NCBI RefSeq assembly: GCF_000971965.1 | Contig: NZ_LAQP01000001.1 | Location: 1 to 64,000 of the forward strand | DNA: 64,000 nucleotides | Origin: Paenibacillus wulumuqiensis | GTDB taxonomy: Bacteria > Bacillota > Bacilli > Paenibacillales > Paenibacillaceae | Direction of reading: 5' to 3' | Shown: piece by piece, positions 8,168 to 18,176 of the stretch | How the letters are laid out: every line of letters starts with the position of its first letter | How positions within the stretch are numbered: the first letter of the stretch is position 1 | Notes under the pieces: generated by a model | The model's input: only the letters and a program-made list of their open reading frames with translations | Told to the model about the DNA's origin: nothing | Database searches by the model: none | Position numbers and translations under genes: made by a program

Positions 8168-10225
8168 ATGAAAAAAAATAGATATACTGTCTCTCTGAGT
8201 GTAGTGGGGATTATTAGTATATGCTATATAAGCTGGGAGATCGGTAGTCTATTGCTTTTCCAAGTGTTTCCGATTCTTCTGCTAATTGCTTTGCTTGATC
8301 TGTTCCCGGTTCGTCTGCTGAGCGGGGAGGAGTATAGCGGCAGTCTCGCCGGTATTCTGATTCTGCTATTGGCTTACGGAACCATACCGGCTCTATATGG
8401 CATTACACTAAGCAGCATGATCAACCACTTCCGTAAGGCAGACTTTCGACCATCACAGATTAGTCTGTTTCAATTACTGGCTGCTCAGGGAAGATATGTA
8501 TTATGCTTTTTCGGGGTTCACTTGATGATCCAAATGATTGATGGGACATCCATCTATCTTCAGGCAGGAATAGGAGCGCTGACATTTAGCTTGCTATTTA
8601 TGCTGCTAGGAGAATTGGGAAAAAAAGCAAACGGTAATATTCCGGTGCGCCACAATCTGGTTATCAAATTAAAAGAGCTTACAGTGCCTATTGTTCTGTG
8701 TACAGTTATTGTTCCTCATTTTCTGGAACATCTCTCGCTTGGATATATGCTTCATGAAACGGTATATATTTTATTTATTCTTTTCTTTGTTATATTTTTC
8801 TCTTATGGATACATTCGTCAGGTAGAGCTGCGACGTCGTGGAATAGAAGAATTTATCCGCATTGGTGAGCTTCGTATCTCGAATCGATTAAAGGGTCATG
8901 GACACAATGTAGGGGTTATCTGCGAACATCTACTGGAGTTACTTGGATATCCCAAAAAAAATCGTGCCGATCTGGTTAATATGGCTACGATGCATGATAT
9001 CGGGAAAATCATGCTTCCATTGGATATTTTGACCAAAAGGGGCGCTTTATCACTTAGTGAAGAGAGACAGTATCAATCGCATCCTGTTTATAGCGCTGAT
9101 ATTGTTCTGAATATTACGGGAGATAAACAAATGTCGAACTGGCTTCTTTATCATCATGAACGGTATGACGGTAAAGGTTATCCATCCAAGCTGCAAGCCA
9201 AAGAAATCCCATATGAATCTCGAATTATTTATCTGTGCGATCAACTCGAATATTTGATGAGACATTTCAGTCAGGATGAAGAAGTGATCCGGAGACTGAA
9301 AGGAATGTCTCATAAAGAGTTGGATCCGGAGCTGGTTAGCCATATTCATGTAGATACGGTTGCTTGCCTGAGGCAGCATATGCTGTATACGGATATCGGA
9401 AGCATTACAGAGCTTAATTCCGTCATAGAACATGATAAGAAGCACCGTGAACTATCAAGTATTACTGGAGGCACTCGTCTGTTAAAATATCAAGGGACAG
9501 ACAGCTTACGAGTTCATTCTGATGTATCGTTTACGGTATTACAGGATCTTGAAGTACTTGCTGAACGTGCACTGGTTCTCTCGGAAAGTTTTTATGAAGT
9601 GCTGATCAGTCAGGGTAATACGTATGAAGCCCATTTTTACCCTGAAAGTGATTGGGTGGCTATAGTGCTCAATGACATTACACCTGCACTGCAATATCGT
9701 GAGGAACTCCATATAAATACACTGCGTGCCTATAAAGATGTTATCAGCAAATTATCTCATAGTAAGATTGATATCTGTCTAGAGCCGGATGAAATCAGGA
9801 ATGAACTGGGCGAATGGATGGATGAGATGGAAGTGAATACTCGGGCAGACGTGTCTTCCAGCCGTACGCTGGCAGTTCAGCATATTCCCACGGAAATCCA
9901 AAAGCAAGGTTCCAAAAAAGTAATGAATATCAAGCTGGCTGTCTCGGAGGCAGTTACCAATCTGATCAAACATGCGGAAGAGGGCCGAATTGCCGTTTAT
10001 CGTAAAAATGGGCGTTATCAGATTTATATTACAGATCATGGCTCAGGTATCCCGCTACATGAACTGCCCAAAACGATTCTGGTATCAGGATACAGCAGTA
10101 AGAGTTCGCTTGGCAAAGGTTTTGCGCTTATGTATACTTTGGCAGACCGAATTATGCTTCATACCAGTTCGGAAGGTACAGCCATTTTGCTTGAATTTAA
10201 TGAAGTTTGGGAACAAGTCAGTTAA
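8168..10225 (+). CDS. Membrane HD-GYP protein fused to an RsbW-like HATPase domain
   Basis: The protein has 685 residues. Residues 1-215 contain about six hydrophobic segments (for example IISICYISWEIGSLLLFQVF, ILFILFFVIFFSYGYI), so the N-terminus is in the membrane. Residues ~225-410 form an HD-GYP domain with HDIGK at 276-280 and HHERYDGKGYP at 329-339, the motif of cyclic-di-GMP phosphodiesterases. After a linker (~420-580), residues ~583-680 carry the GHKL ATPase motifs of RsbW/SpoIIAB-type anti-sigma kinases: SEAVTNLIKH (N-box, E594/N598), DHGSGIP (623-629) and GKGFALM (649-655). The ATG follows the STAS stop directly with no spacer and little ribosome site, suggesting coupled translation. 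A fused HD-GYP and switch kinase would let cyclic-di-GMP or a membrane signal control STAS phosphorylation; this is inference. Confidence 0.88.
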   Translation: MKKNRYTVSLSVVGIISICYISWEIGSLLLFQVFPILLLIALLDLFPVRLLSGEEYSGSLAGILILLLAYGTIPALYGITLSSMINHFRKADFRPSQISLFQLLAAQGRYVLCFFGVHLMIQMIDGTSIYLQAGIGALTFSLLFMLLGELGKKANGNIPVRHNLVIKLKELTVPIVLCTVIVPHFLEHLSLGYMLHETVYILFILFFVIFFSYGYIRQVELRRRGIEEFIRIGELRISNRLKGHGHNVGVICEHLLELLGYPKKNRADLVNMATMHDIGKIMLPLDILTKRGALSLSEERQYQSHPVYSADIVLNITGDKQMSNWLLYHHERYDGKGYPSKLQAKEIPYESRIIYLCDQLEYLMRHFSQDEEVIRRLKGMSHKELDPELVSHIHVDTVACLRQHMLYTDIGSITELNSVIEHDKKHRELSSITGGTRLLKYQGTDSLRVHSDVSFTVLQDLEVLAERALVLSESFYEVLISQGNTYEAHFYPESDWVAIVLNDITPALQYREELHINTLRAYKDVISKLSHSKIDICLEPDEIRNELGEWMDEMEVNTRADVSSSRTLAVQHIPTEIQKQGSKKVMNIKLAVSEAVTNLIKHAEEGRIAVYRKNGRYQIYITDHGSGIPLHELPKTILVSGYSSKSSLGKGFALMYTLADRIMLHTSSEGTAILLEFNEVWEQVS

Positions 10226-10251
10226 TCATTTCGTGGCAGAATGATTAACTG
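10219..10251 (+). terminator. Hairpin at the end of the HD-GYP/ATPase gene
   Basis: CAGTTAATCATT (10219-10230) and AATGATTAACTG (10240-10251) form a perfect 12-bp stem that includes the stop codon. The following GCTTATTTG is only moderately T-rich, so termination may be partial. Confidence 0.55.
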
Positions 10252-10413
10252 GCTTATTTGCAATAGGTGTGTTTCACTTCTATACAGTTAGTTCAAATAG
10301 GTCTTGTTCAACCGAATAAGTAACATTAATTATTTAAGATTCTTACTTACCCGCTATTATATAATTAGACTGTTTTGACGAATAATAAGTATACTGACTT
10401 CGGGGGAGAGCTT

Positions 10414-11556
10414 ATGAGCAGCATACTAATTGTTGATGATTCCAAATTGAATGTAGCGTTTATGGAGAATATTTTAAGAACAGCCGGATACGAAGATGTA
10501 CAAAAGGCGACTTCTGCCCAGGAAGCTTATCAGATCCTCGGCATTTATAATAATCAGGCACCGCGCAAAGCCGCTTCGGTCGATCTGATTCTGCTCGATA
10601 TCGTTATGCCGGATATTGATGGCATCCAGGCCTGTACCTTTATCAAAAGTCTGCCGGTCTATCAGGATCTGCCGGTCATTTTCCTGACAGCGGACCGTGT
10701 GCACTTCAAGGAAGCATTTGGAGCAGGAGGTATGGACTTTATCGAAAAGGGTGGTCCGGATTATGAGCTGCTGGCCCGCGTCCAATCCGCACTGCGTCTG
10801 AAAAAGGAAATGGATTCCCGCAAATCCTGGGAAGAAAAGGTTCAAAAAGATCTTCAGCTGGCCAAACATCTGCAGAACAGTGTGCTGACGCCGCCATTGG
10901 CTGAGCCGGGCATTCAGATTCACAGCAGATACTTCCAATCTTCCGAAGTATCTGGAGACATGTTCTATTGGAAAATGTTCAATAACCGGCAGTGTGGCGT
11001 ACTGCTGATCGATGTACCCGGCAGCGGGATCGCAGCTGCACTGATTAGCATGTCGATCCGCTCCCTGCTCGATGGAATCATCGGTATGTACCGCAAGCCC
11101 AAAGAGGTATGTGCCGAGCTCAACCGCCAGATGCGTACATTGTTCGGCAAGACGCGTCGTACAGCTTACTTTACAGCCATATACATGCTGATTGATCTGG
11201 AGACCAAGCAGCTGGAGTACTTCAATGCCGGTCATACCCCGGGACTTCTGCTCAATAATGACGGCAAATCGGCTCGCTTGAATGTGACAACAGATCCGGT
11301 CGGTATGAACCAGAATGCCAATATCAACACGCAGACGCTGGAATACAACGAATCTACACGAATTGTACTGTACACCAATGGATTGATCGCTCGTCCGGGC
11401 AGCAATCCCAAGGTAGTCATCGGTGAATTGGAACAGTATGCGCACAGCCTGCTGGATATCGATAACGAGAAGTTCCTCACCAAGCTGGCCCGTCTGAGCC
11501 GCAACCAGGAAGATCTGTGTATCGTATCTGTCGATCTGGATCGTGCGGCTGAATAA
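10414..11556 (+). CDS. Receiver-PP2C paralogue with altered phosphatase motifs (possible pseudophosphatase)
   Basis: The 380-residue protein is collinear with the one at 4566. I chose the ATG at 10414 because GGGGGAG precedes it and the MSSILIVDDS start matches the paralogue; a TTG at 10375 would only add 13 residues of leader. The receiver is intact (D8-D9, D62, T92, K112). In the phosphatase domain three positions differ: DVPGSG replaces DVCGHG (S204 for H), YTNG replaces YTDG (N322 for the metal-binding D), and the following E is A326; the last acidic motif is ED rather than DD. The SGD motif (D182) and D200 remain. It may be weak or inactive as a phosphatase and act as a binding partner. 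Codons are more GC-rich than in the copy at 4566. It has its own hairpin terminator after it. Confidence 0.85.
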   Translation: MSSILIVDDSKLNVAFMENILRTAGYEDVQKATSAQEAYQILGIYNNQAPRKAASVDLILLDIVMPDIDGIQACTFIKSLPVYQDLPVIFLTADRVHFKEAFGAGGMDFIEKGGPDYELLARVQSALRLKKEMDSRKSWEEKVQKDLQLAKHLQNSVLTPPLAEPGIQIHSRYFQSSEVSGDMFYWKMFNNRQCGVLLIDVPGSGIAAALISMSIRSLLDGIIGMYRKPKEVCAELNRQMRTLFGKTRRTAYFTAIYMLIDLETKQLEYFNAGHTPGLLLNNDGKSARLNVTTDPVGMNQNANINTQTLEYNESTRIVLYTNGLIARPGSNPKVVIGELEQYAHSLLDIDNEKFLTKLARLSRNQEDLCIVSVDLDRAAE

Positions 11557-11629
11557 CTCTGCCAACTCTGCCGAATAAACGTACGGAATAAAGCATGGAA
11601 TGAACTACCAAATGAACTATGAAATAAAC

Positions 11630-11673
11630 AAAAAAACGACTGTTCTCGTTTAATTACGAAACAGTCGTTTTTG
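11630..11673 (+). terminator. Rho-independent terminator after the second receiver-PP2C gene
   Basis: AAAACGACTGTT and TCGT pair with ACGA and ACAGTCGTTTT around a TTAATT loop, followed by T residues. The remaining gap up to 11861 shows no gene. Confidence 0.85.
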
Positions 11674-11861
11674 CTATAAATTTTTCATGAATATTCGCTT
11701 TCGAAGCAAATGCCGGATCGGGAACTTCGGTGAAAGGAAAGAGGATATAATTTCCATAATCAGTCCGGGTAATCCCTGACCACCCGGCCCATTATGACCA
11801 GTTCGGTACTATTTGTCTGATGGACACTGACCACATGATTGTTAATCCTCATTCGGTTCAT

Positions 11862-13400
<1,539 letters not shown>

Positions 13401-13403
<3 letters not shown>

Positions 13404-13424
13404 ATGCCCAACAGGTAACATCCC
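13401..13424 (-). promoter_or_regulatory. RAT-like antiterminator site (LicT/BglG type)
   Basis: The minus strand reads GGGATGTTACCTGTTGGGCA followed by TAACC. This resembles the ribonucleic antiterminator consensus (GGATTGTTAC, then a loop, then GGCAAAACC) bound by BglG/LicT family proteins. It runs into the 5' arm of the terminator at 13347-13403, as required for mutually exclusive folding. The match is partial. Confidence 0.55.
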
Positions 13425-13449
13425 TAATTCATATTCTGATTTCACTAAA

Positions 13450-13478
13450 ACTCTAACAAGCTCCGGCCAGAATGTCAA
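13450..13478 (-). promoter_or_regulatory. Promoter of the GH1 leader
   Basis: On the minus strand, TTGACA at 13478-13473 is separated by 17 nt from TAGAGT at 13455-13450. The -35 is perfect and the -10 matches four of six positions. Confidence 0.6.
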
Positions 13479-13570
13479 CAAGAAAGCGTTTTATCCGTTC
13501 GCCTGGCCGGTAAAGCGATACATTATCCAGCGCTATATTATAAATGATTCAAGGCTGCGATTCAGTCACC

Positions 13571-13619
13571 AAAAAATAAAAGCCCTCCATGTACCGGTTG
13601 GGATACAGAGGAGGGCTTG
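13571..13619 (-). terminator. Rho-independent terminator after the YxcD-like gene
   Basis: On the minus strand AAGCCCTCC pairs with GGAGGGCTT across a 21-nt loop and is followed by TTATTTTTT. Confidence 0.8.
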
Positions 13620-13656
13620 CTGAAATGCTATATTATGCTGGAAGTAATAAAATTAC

Positions 13657-13953
13657 TTAATTGTCGTGAATAATAGCCTGAATCTCTTCTACGTCATCGT
13701 TGATAATCAGTTCAACCTGTTCCCGGAATACTCTCGCGTCGTATTCGGAAAACATATACCGCAGAATCGCTTCAATGAGATTACTTTCGATCAGGTACTG
13801 GCTGCGACCTTGCGCCCAGACCTCTGCTGTATAGCCTGTATCTTCTTCCCAGGCGAGCTGAACAGTGACGTCCGTAGGCTGGATGCCTTTACGTTCTGCG
13901 ATGTTCAGACATACTGCATTAATAATCTCATCCATGCTAAGCCGCATTGCCAT
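13657..13953 (-). CDS. YxcD-like protein (DUF2653)
   Basis: A 98-residue soluble protein that matches the DUF2653 family typified by B. subtilis YxcD; no biochemical function is established. Visible features are the N-terminal helix RLSMDEIINAVCLNIAERKG, a beta-rich middle (VTVQLAWEEDTGYTAEVWAQG) and a helical acidic tail. The gene starts at an ATG that overlaps the stop of the upstream membrane-protein gene (TAATG), so the two are translationally coupled and probably act together. Its own terminator follows at 13571-13619. Confidence 0.8.
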   Translation of the reverse strand: MAMRLSMDEIINAVCLNIAERKGIQPTDVTVQLAWEEDTGYTAEVWAQGRSQYLIESNLIEAILRYMFSEYDARVFREQVELIINDDVEEIQAIIHDN

Positions 13954-14396
13954 TAGCGTCTGTTGTAAGGGTCAGCGGATTTCTTACGCTGACGGATCAT
14001 ACGATAGATTCCGCGAGCTGCAATGAAGAGTACATAGATAGCAATCAGGTTAATCAACAGGCCAAGGAAGTTACCCATAAAGCCCATGTTCGCGAACATG
14101 CTGCCGAACAGCATACCTGCCAGACCACCGACCATCATGCCTGTAAAGAAGTTACCGCCGCTGAAAAATCCGCGTTTGCCTGTTGTAGCTGCAGTACTGC
14201 GGTTGTTGGTAGTGGAACGGTTGGTGCTGTTCACGCTGCCGCTGTTGTTATCCGCGCGGTTCGGTGTGTTTGTATAGGATTTTGGCTGGGATTTGAATCC
14301 GCCGCCACCACGTCTTGCATCTGCATCGCTGGCAAAGATGCCAAGGGAAGCAAAAACGACTGTGAATGCCATGAAGACCATAAGCACTTTTTTCAT
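13953..14396 (-). CDS. Small membrane protein with signal segment and glycine-rich core
   Basis: About 147 residues if it starts at the ATG at 14396; an ATG 9 nt upstream (14405) is possible, and the AGGGGG site lies awkwardly between the two. I prefer MKKVLMVFMAFTVVFASLG, a normal start for a signal or membrane segment. After ASDADARRGGGG there is a Ser/Thr/Asn-rich, low-complexity stretch, then a glycine-rich membrane segment (GGNFFTGMMVGGLAGMLFG) and a second one (LGLLINLIAIYVLFIAARG), ending in a basic tail. This resembles the N-terminal part of bacterial Tim44-like proteins but lacks the Tim44 domain. It is coupled to the YxcD-like gene by a TAATG overlap. Confidence 0.7.
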   Translation of the reverse strand: MKKVLMVFMAFTVVFASLGIFASDADARRGGGGFKSQPKSYTNTPNRADNNSGSVNSTNRSTTNNRSTAATTGKRGFFSGGNFFTGMMVGGLAGMLFGSMFANMGFMGNFLGLLINLIAIYVLFIAARGIYRMIRQRKKSADPYNRR

Positions 14397-14517
14397 TATG
14401 TCCATTATCCCCCTAGTTGGTATTGTGTTTGGGTACTCTTACGGTAATACGTAATGATGATCGACCGGTTTCACGATTTTAGACGAATTTTAAATAAATT
14501 CGGTTTACCGGATGGTA

Positions 14518-15081
14518 CTAGTAATGCTGTGGTTCAGAAGATACTTCCGGTGGTGTCGCATTTTTGAGCATATCGATCACCCAGGTCGTCCATTCCATAT
14601 TCGATCTTGCTGTTCCGAGCGCTTTTTGACGCAAAATATACAATCCGAAATCTTGAGAACCAAACTGGTGGCTCTCATCAGGCATTTTGTGAATCGCCTG
14701 CTCAAAGTAGTGAATCTGTTCCTGATAAAAGATGGATCTTTTGCGGAACAGGGCGAGTGCAGTATCCTTGTCCGTAATCCACAGACAGAACGCCTTGAGT
14801 ACCAGCTCGTCCCGTGTGACCGGTTCACTGGCGGGCATTTGCATCCATTCTTGCAGACGCTGCTCGCCAAGCGGAGTAATGGCATAGATTTTTTTGTCCG
14901 GTTTGTCTGTTTGTTTTACCCATTCCGCTGTCAACAACTGCTGCTCTTCCATACGTGAGAGCAGTGGGTAAATCTGACTGTGTTTGGCTTGCCAGAACGG
15001 TTGGATTCTGAGCATCAGGTCATATCCGGATGAACGTTTGCGTGCAAGCAGTGCAAGTAAACCATACGATAGCGTATTCAT
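14518..15081 (-). CDS. PadR-family transcriptional regulator
   Basis: A 187-residue protein with an N-terminal winged-helix (about 5-80: LSYGLLALLARKRSSGYDLMLRIQPFWQAKHSQIYPLLSRME...YAITPLGEQRL) and a C-terminal Vir-type helical domain for dimerisation (WITDKDTALALFRKRSIFYQEQIHYFEQ). PadR proteins repress their own gene and adjacent genes until a ligand is bound. No obvious target gene flanks it apart from its own. An inverted repeat in its upstream region (15146-15193) is a possible operator. Confidence 0.88.
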   Translation of the reverse strand: MNTLSYGLLALLARKRSSGYDLMLRIQPFWQAKHSQIYPLLSRMEEQQLLTAEWVKQTDKPDKKIYAITPLGEQRLQEWMQMPASEPVTRDELVLKAFCLWITDKDTALALFRKRSIFYQEQIHYFEQAIHKMPDESHQFGSQDFGLYILRQKALGTARSNMEWTTWVIDMLKNATPPEVSSEPQHY

Positions 15082-15145
15082 AAGCAGTCTCTCCTATCTC
15101 TAAAGCAGCAAATCGGCCGATTTACAATAAAGTGTACACTACAAC

Positions 15146-15193
15146 TGTATGCTTTCGCAAGAAATCGACGAACAAAATAGAAGAAAGCATACA
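15146..15193. promoter_or_regulatory. Inverted repeat upstream of the PadR gene, possible operator
   Basis: TGTATGCTTTC (15146-15156) recurs in inverted orientation as GAAAGCATACA (15183-15193). A separate perfect palindrome, AGTGTACACT, lies at 15131-15140. Either could be the binding site of the PadR-type regulator encoded next to it; autoregulation is usual in that family. Confidence 0.4.
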
Positions 15194-15291
15194 AAAGTAA
15201 GTACATATTAGACAAAAAATAGTCATAATTAAGCTTACGTATGAGTATGCAAAAAGATTCAACTTTTCCAAATAAACAGCAGCAGCAGCTG

Positions 15292-15325
15292 ATAAAAAAA
15301 TAACCCGGATGAATTCATCCGGGCT
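15292..15325 (-). terminator. Terminator after the carbonic anhydrase gene
   Basis: CCCGGATGAATTCATCCGGG at 15304-15323 is a perfect 20-base palindrome; on the minus strand it is followed by TTATTTTTTT. Confidence 0.8.
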
Positions 15326-15386
15326 TTAGCAGTAAATCGGATTGTGCTAAGTCCTCATTATGTAAGGAGCCGGCCCGCGATTTCTG

Positions 15387-15965
15387 CTACAATGATGTCT
15401 CTTGTTGGGTGTACCCATTCACGAGCAATTCCAGTTGACCTGTTGCGGGGTCAATGATCATGCCGTGTACTGGTACATGGGGGGGAAGTAATGGATGATT
15501 CTTAATAATCTCCACACTGTTTATTACCCCTTGCTTTTCGTTACCAAACCCCTGCAGCCAACTTTTTAAATCAATTCCTGAATGTTCCAGAGTTGACAAT
15601 ACAGTTGGGGAAACGCCGCGCTCTTTGATCTCATTAATCATGTGATCAGCGTCCAGTGCGGCCATACCGCAGCCATAGTGGCCGACAACGATAACCTCTT
15701 CTGCCTGAAGCTCATATAGTCCAACCAGCACGCTGCGCATAACACTTCCATATGGATGGGAGATAACAGCGCCGGCGTTTTTGATGATTTTGGCGTCGCC
15801 GTTGCGAATATTCATGGCCTTGGGCAGCAGCTCGGTAAGGCGTGTATCCATACATGTCAGAATAACCAGCTTTTTGTCCGGAAAAGCACTGGAGCGATAA
15901 GCTTCATATTCCTTGGTCTGCACGAACTTCTCGTTGTGCTGCATAATATTTGTAACTGAATCCAT
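15387..15965 (-). CDS. Beta-class carbonic anhydrase
   Basis: A 192-residue cytoplasmic enzyme that interconverts carbon dioxide and bicarbonate. The zinc ligands of beta carbonic anhydrases are visible: CMDTRL (Cys and the Asp-Arg dyad), and VVGHYGCGMAAL (His and second Cys). The rest of the fold is recognisable (KIIKNAGAVISHPYGSVMRSVLVGL). Length fits the small type found in Bacillus YtiB. A GAGGAAAT ribosome site lies before the ATG. It is a single-gene unit with its own terminator. Confidence 0.92.
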   Translation of the reverse strand: MDSVTNIMQHNEKFVQTKEYEAYRSSAFPDKKLVILTCMDTRLTELLPKAMNIRNGDAKIIKNAGAVISHPYGSVMRSVLVGLYELQAEEVIVVGHYGCGMAALDADHMINEIKERGVSPTVLSTLEHSGIDLKSWLQGFGNEKQGVINSVEIIKNHPLLPPHVPVHGMIIDPATGQLELLVNGYTQQETSL

Positions 15966-16242
15966 TGTATTTCCTCCTCAATTAAAACTTCAGATGGTGA
16001 ATCATGGAACGGTGAAGCTTCGAATGATCGGCTACAATTGCCTGATAATTCTTTTCATTACTTTCCTGCACAACCATCCATCATTTTCTCATGTAAACGA
16101 ATAGATTTTACATCAGTTTTTGACGTCTGTAAATGTCTTGATTCCAAAATATTAAATTATGTAACATTGATTATACGGTTTGAAAAACGTATCATCAAGA
16201 TGGATAAAGTTACAAAATACAAATAATGAGGTGTACCCGATC

Positions 16243-17763
16243 ATGGAACAAAACGTAGAACAGGTATTAAGCTCATTCCGGCAGCTGGTCCGCAAGATCA
16301 GCAGCTACCACGAAGCACTCGGCCTGCTGGGCTGGGATCTGCGCACCGGCGCTCCGCGTAAAGGTGCGGAAATGCGTGCAGAAACGATCGGGATGCTGTC
16401 AACCGAAGTATTCAAGCTGTCCATCTCCGAGGAGATGGGAGGCTATATTGAGTTTCTGTCCCGCACCGACGTATTCAGTCAGCTGAGTGATACCGATCAG
16501 CGCTCGGTGACAGAGTGCCGCAAGGAATACGAACGCAGCCAGAAAATCCCGCCGGAGAGAATTCAAAAGTACTCCAGCCTGACGACACATGCCCAGACCG
16601 TCTGGGAAGAAGCCAAGCATAACAACGACTTCCAGGGCTTTGAACCGATGCTGTCGGAGATTGTAGAGATGAACCGCGAGTTTATCGATTACTGGGGTGT
16701 CAAGGATACCCGCTACGATACGCTGCTCGATATGTATGAGCCGGATATGACGGTAACCAAGCTGGATGCCGTTTTTGACCGGTTAAAATCACGTCTTGTC
16801 CCGCTGCTGCAAAGAATCCAGCAATCAAGCAACAAGCCGGACAATTCATTCCTGAAGCAGGAGTATGATCTGAAAAAACAGGAAGAAATCGGCCTGTTCC
16901 TGCTGGAGCAGATGGGCTATGACTTCCAGGCAGGGCGTCTGGATGAGAGTGAGCATCCGTTCGCAACCGGACTCAATCCGGGCGATGTACGCATCACGAC
17001 GCACTATTATCCGGAAGATCTGATGAGCGCCATTTTCAGTTCCCTGCATGAAGGCGGACATGCGCTGTATGAGCAAAATATTTCGGCTGACCTGGTCGGT
17101 ACACCGCTGGCAACCGGTACGTCGATGGGAATTCATGAATCCCAGTCCCGTTTCTGGGAAAATATTGTCGGCCGCAGCCGTGTATTCTGGGATCATTATT
17201 ACGATAAATTGCAGTCCTTGTTCCCGGAACAGCTGTCCGGTGTGAGCAAAGAACAATTTTACCGGGCTGCCAATGTGGTGGAAAATTCACTGATCCGAAT
17301 CGAAGCAGATGAGCTGACATACAATTTGCACATTATTGTCCGTTATGAAATCGAGAAAATGATTTTCAACGAGAATCTGGCTGTCGCCGATCTGCCGAAA
17401 GTATGGAACAGCAAATATGAAGAGTATCTGGGTATCACGCCGCCAAATGACGCGCAGGGCGTTCTGCAGGATGTACACTGGTCCGGCGGGGACTTTGGTT
17501 ACTTTGCTTCGTATTCGCTTGGCAATATGTATGCCGCCCAGATTACCTATACGATGCGTAAGGAACTGCCGGAGTTTGAACAATGGATCGCGGCAGGCAA
17601 TCTGCTGCCGATTAAGGAATGGCTGACCGATAAAATTTATCGTTACGGTAAAAGCAGAACGCCATCCGAACTGATCCAGGCGATCACTGGTGAAGAGCTG
17701 AATCCGGATTATCTGGCCGATTATCTGGAGCAGAAATATACAGAGATCTATAAACTCGTCTGA
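16243..17763 (+). CDS. Metallocarboxypeptidase, M32 family (carboxypeptidase Taq)
   Basis: A 506-residue zinc carboxypeptidase, the usual size of the M32 family. I chose the ATG at 16243 with GAGGTG upstream; a longer in-frame start at 16180 lacks a ribosome site. The zinc motif HEGGH is seen in SSLHEGGHALYEQ, followed by HESQSRFWEN (third ligand and conserved M32 block), and later DVHWSGGDFGYFASYSLGNMYAAQ, also family-specific. It removes single residues from the C-terminus of peptides in the cytoplasm. It is monocistronic, with a terminator about 200 nt downstream. Confidence 0.92.
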   Translation: MEQNVEQVLSSFRQLVRKISSYHEALGLLGWDLRTGAPRKGAEMRAETIGMLSTEVFKLSISEEMGGYIEFLSRTDVFSQLSDTDQRSVTECRKEYERSQKIPPERIQKYSSLTTHAQTVWEEAKHNNDFQGFEPMLSEIVEMNREFIDYWGVKDTRYDTLLDMYEPDMTVTKLDAVFDRLKSRLVPLLQRIQQSSNKPDNSFLKQEYDLKKQEEIGLFLLEQMGYDFQAGRLDESEHPFATGLNPGDVRITTHYYPEDLMSAIFSSLHEGGHALYEQNISADLVGTPLATGTSMGIHESQSRFWENIVGRSRVFWDHYYDKLQSLFPEQLSGVSKEQFYRAANVVENSLIRIEADELTYNLHIIVRYEIEKMIFNENLAVADLPKVWNSKYEEYLGITPPNDAQGVLQDVHWSGGDFGYFASYSLGNMYAAQITYTMRKELPEFEQWIAAGNLLPIKEWLTDKIYRYGKSRTPSELIQAITGEELNPDYLADYLEQKYTEIYKLV

Positions 17764-18176
17764 TCCAGTTTTTAGGTCTGGCTGTATTAATTTGTTAGAG
17801 TAGGCCCTTATAATAGTAGAAAAAGAATTGGAATTAAAAAAAGCATTATAAAGTCAATAGGTCTGACTGTATGTTCTTCTATCATCGAATATGTAACTAA
17901 TTACCCATTATACTGCTTGGATCAGTATATCTTTTGATTATCAAATAACGCAGTTCGTTAAGCCTCTCTTTCACTTTTCCAAAGGTGGAGGAGAGGCTTT
18001 TGCGTCGTTGTCCACATTGTAGGATCAGGCGAAATACAGTAGGATAGATGTTATATGAAATTGGATAAATCCAACCTGTTCAGACAGGATGTTCGGGTGA
18101 CACCATATACCCTTTTTGTCAGGTTGATTATAAATAGAAAACACTATAAGAGAAGAGTGTAAGGAGAGAATAACCG
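17764..18176 (+). other. Gene-free interval with a terminator and a palindromic leader
   Basis: It holds a terminator at 17960-18003. Further on, CAACCTG (18072-18078) and CAGGTTG (18120-18126) form the arms of a stem enclosing about 41 nt, just ahead of the gene at 18177; this may be leader structure of that gene. No open frame with a ribosome site is visible. Confidence 0.5.
17960..18003 (+). terminator. Rho-independent terminator
   Basis: AAGCCTCTC (17960-17968) pairs with GAGAGGCTT (17991-17999) and is followed by TTTGCG. It is the likely end of the M32 carboxypeptidase transcript. Confidence 0.65.

Noticed and set aside
10474-11565. A 363-codon frame opposite the second receiver-PP2C gene
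   Set aside because: It mirrors the codon bias of the real gene on the plus strand; the plus-strand protein has clear domains.
13947-14447. A 166-codon plus-strand frame rich in Cys and His
   Set aside because: It overlaps the small membrane-protein gene on the minus strand, which has a signal segment and is coupled to the YxcD-like gene by TAATG.
16105-16242. Alternative start at 16180 for the M32 carboxypeptidase
   Set aside because: No ribosome site precedes it; the ATG at 16243 has GAGGTG and gives the usual family length.
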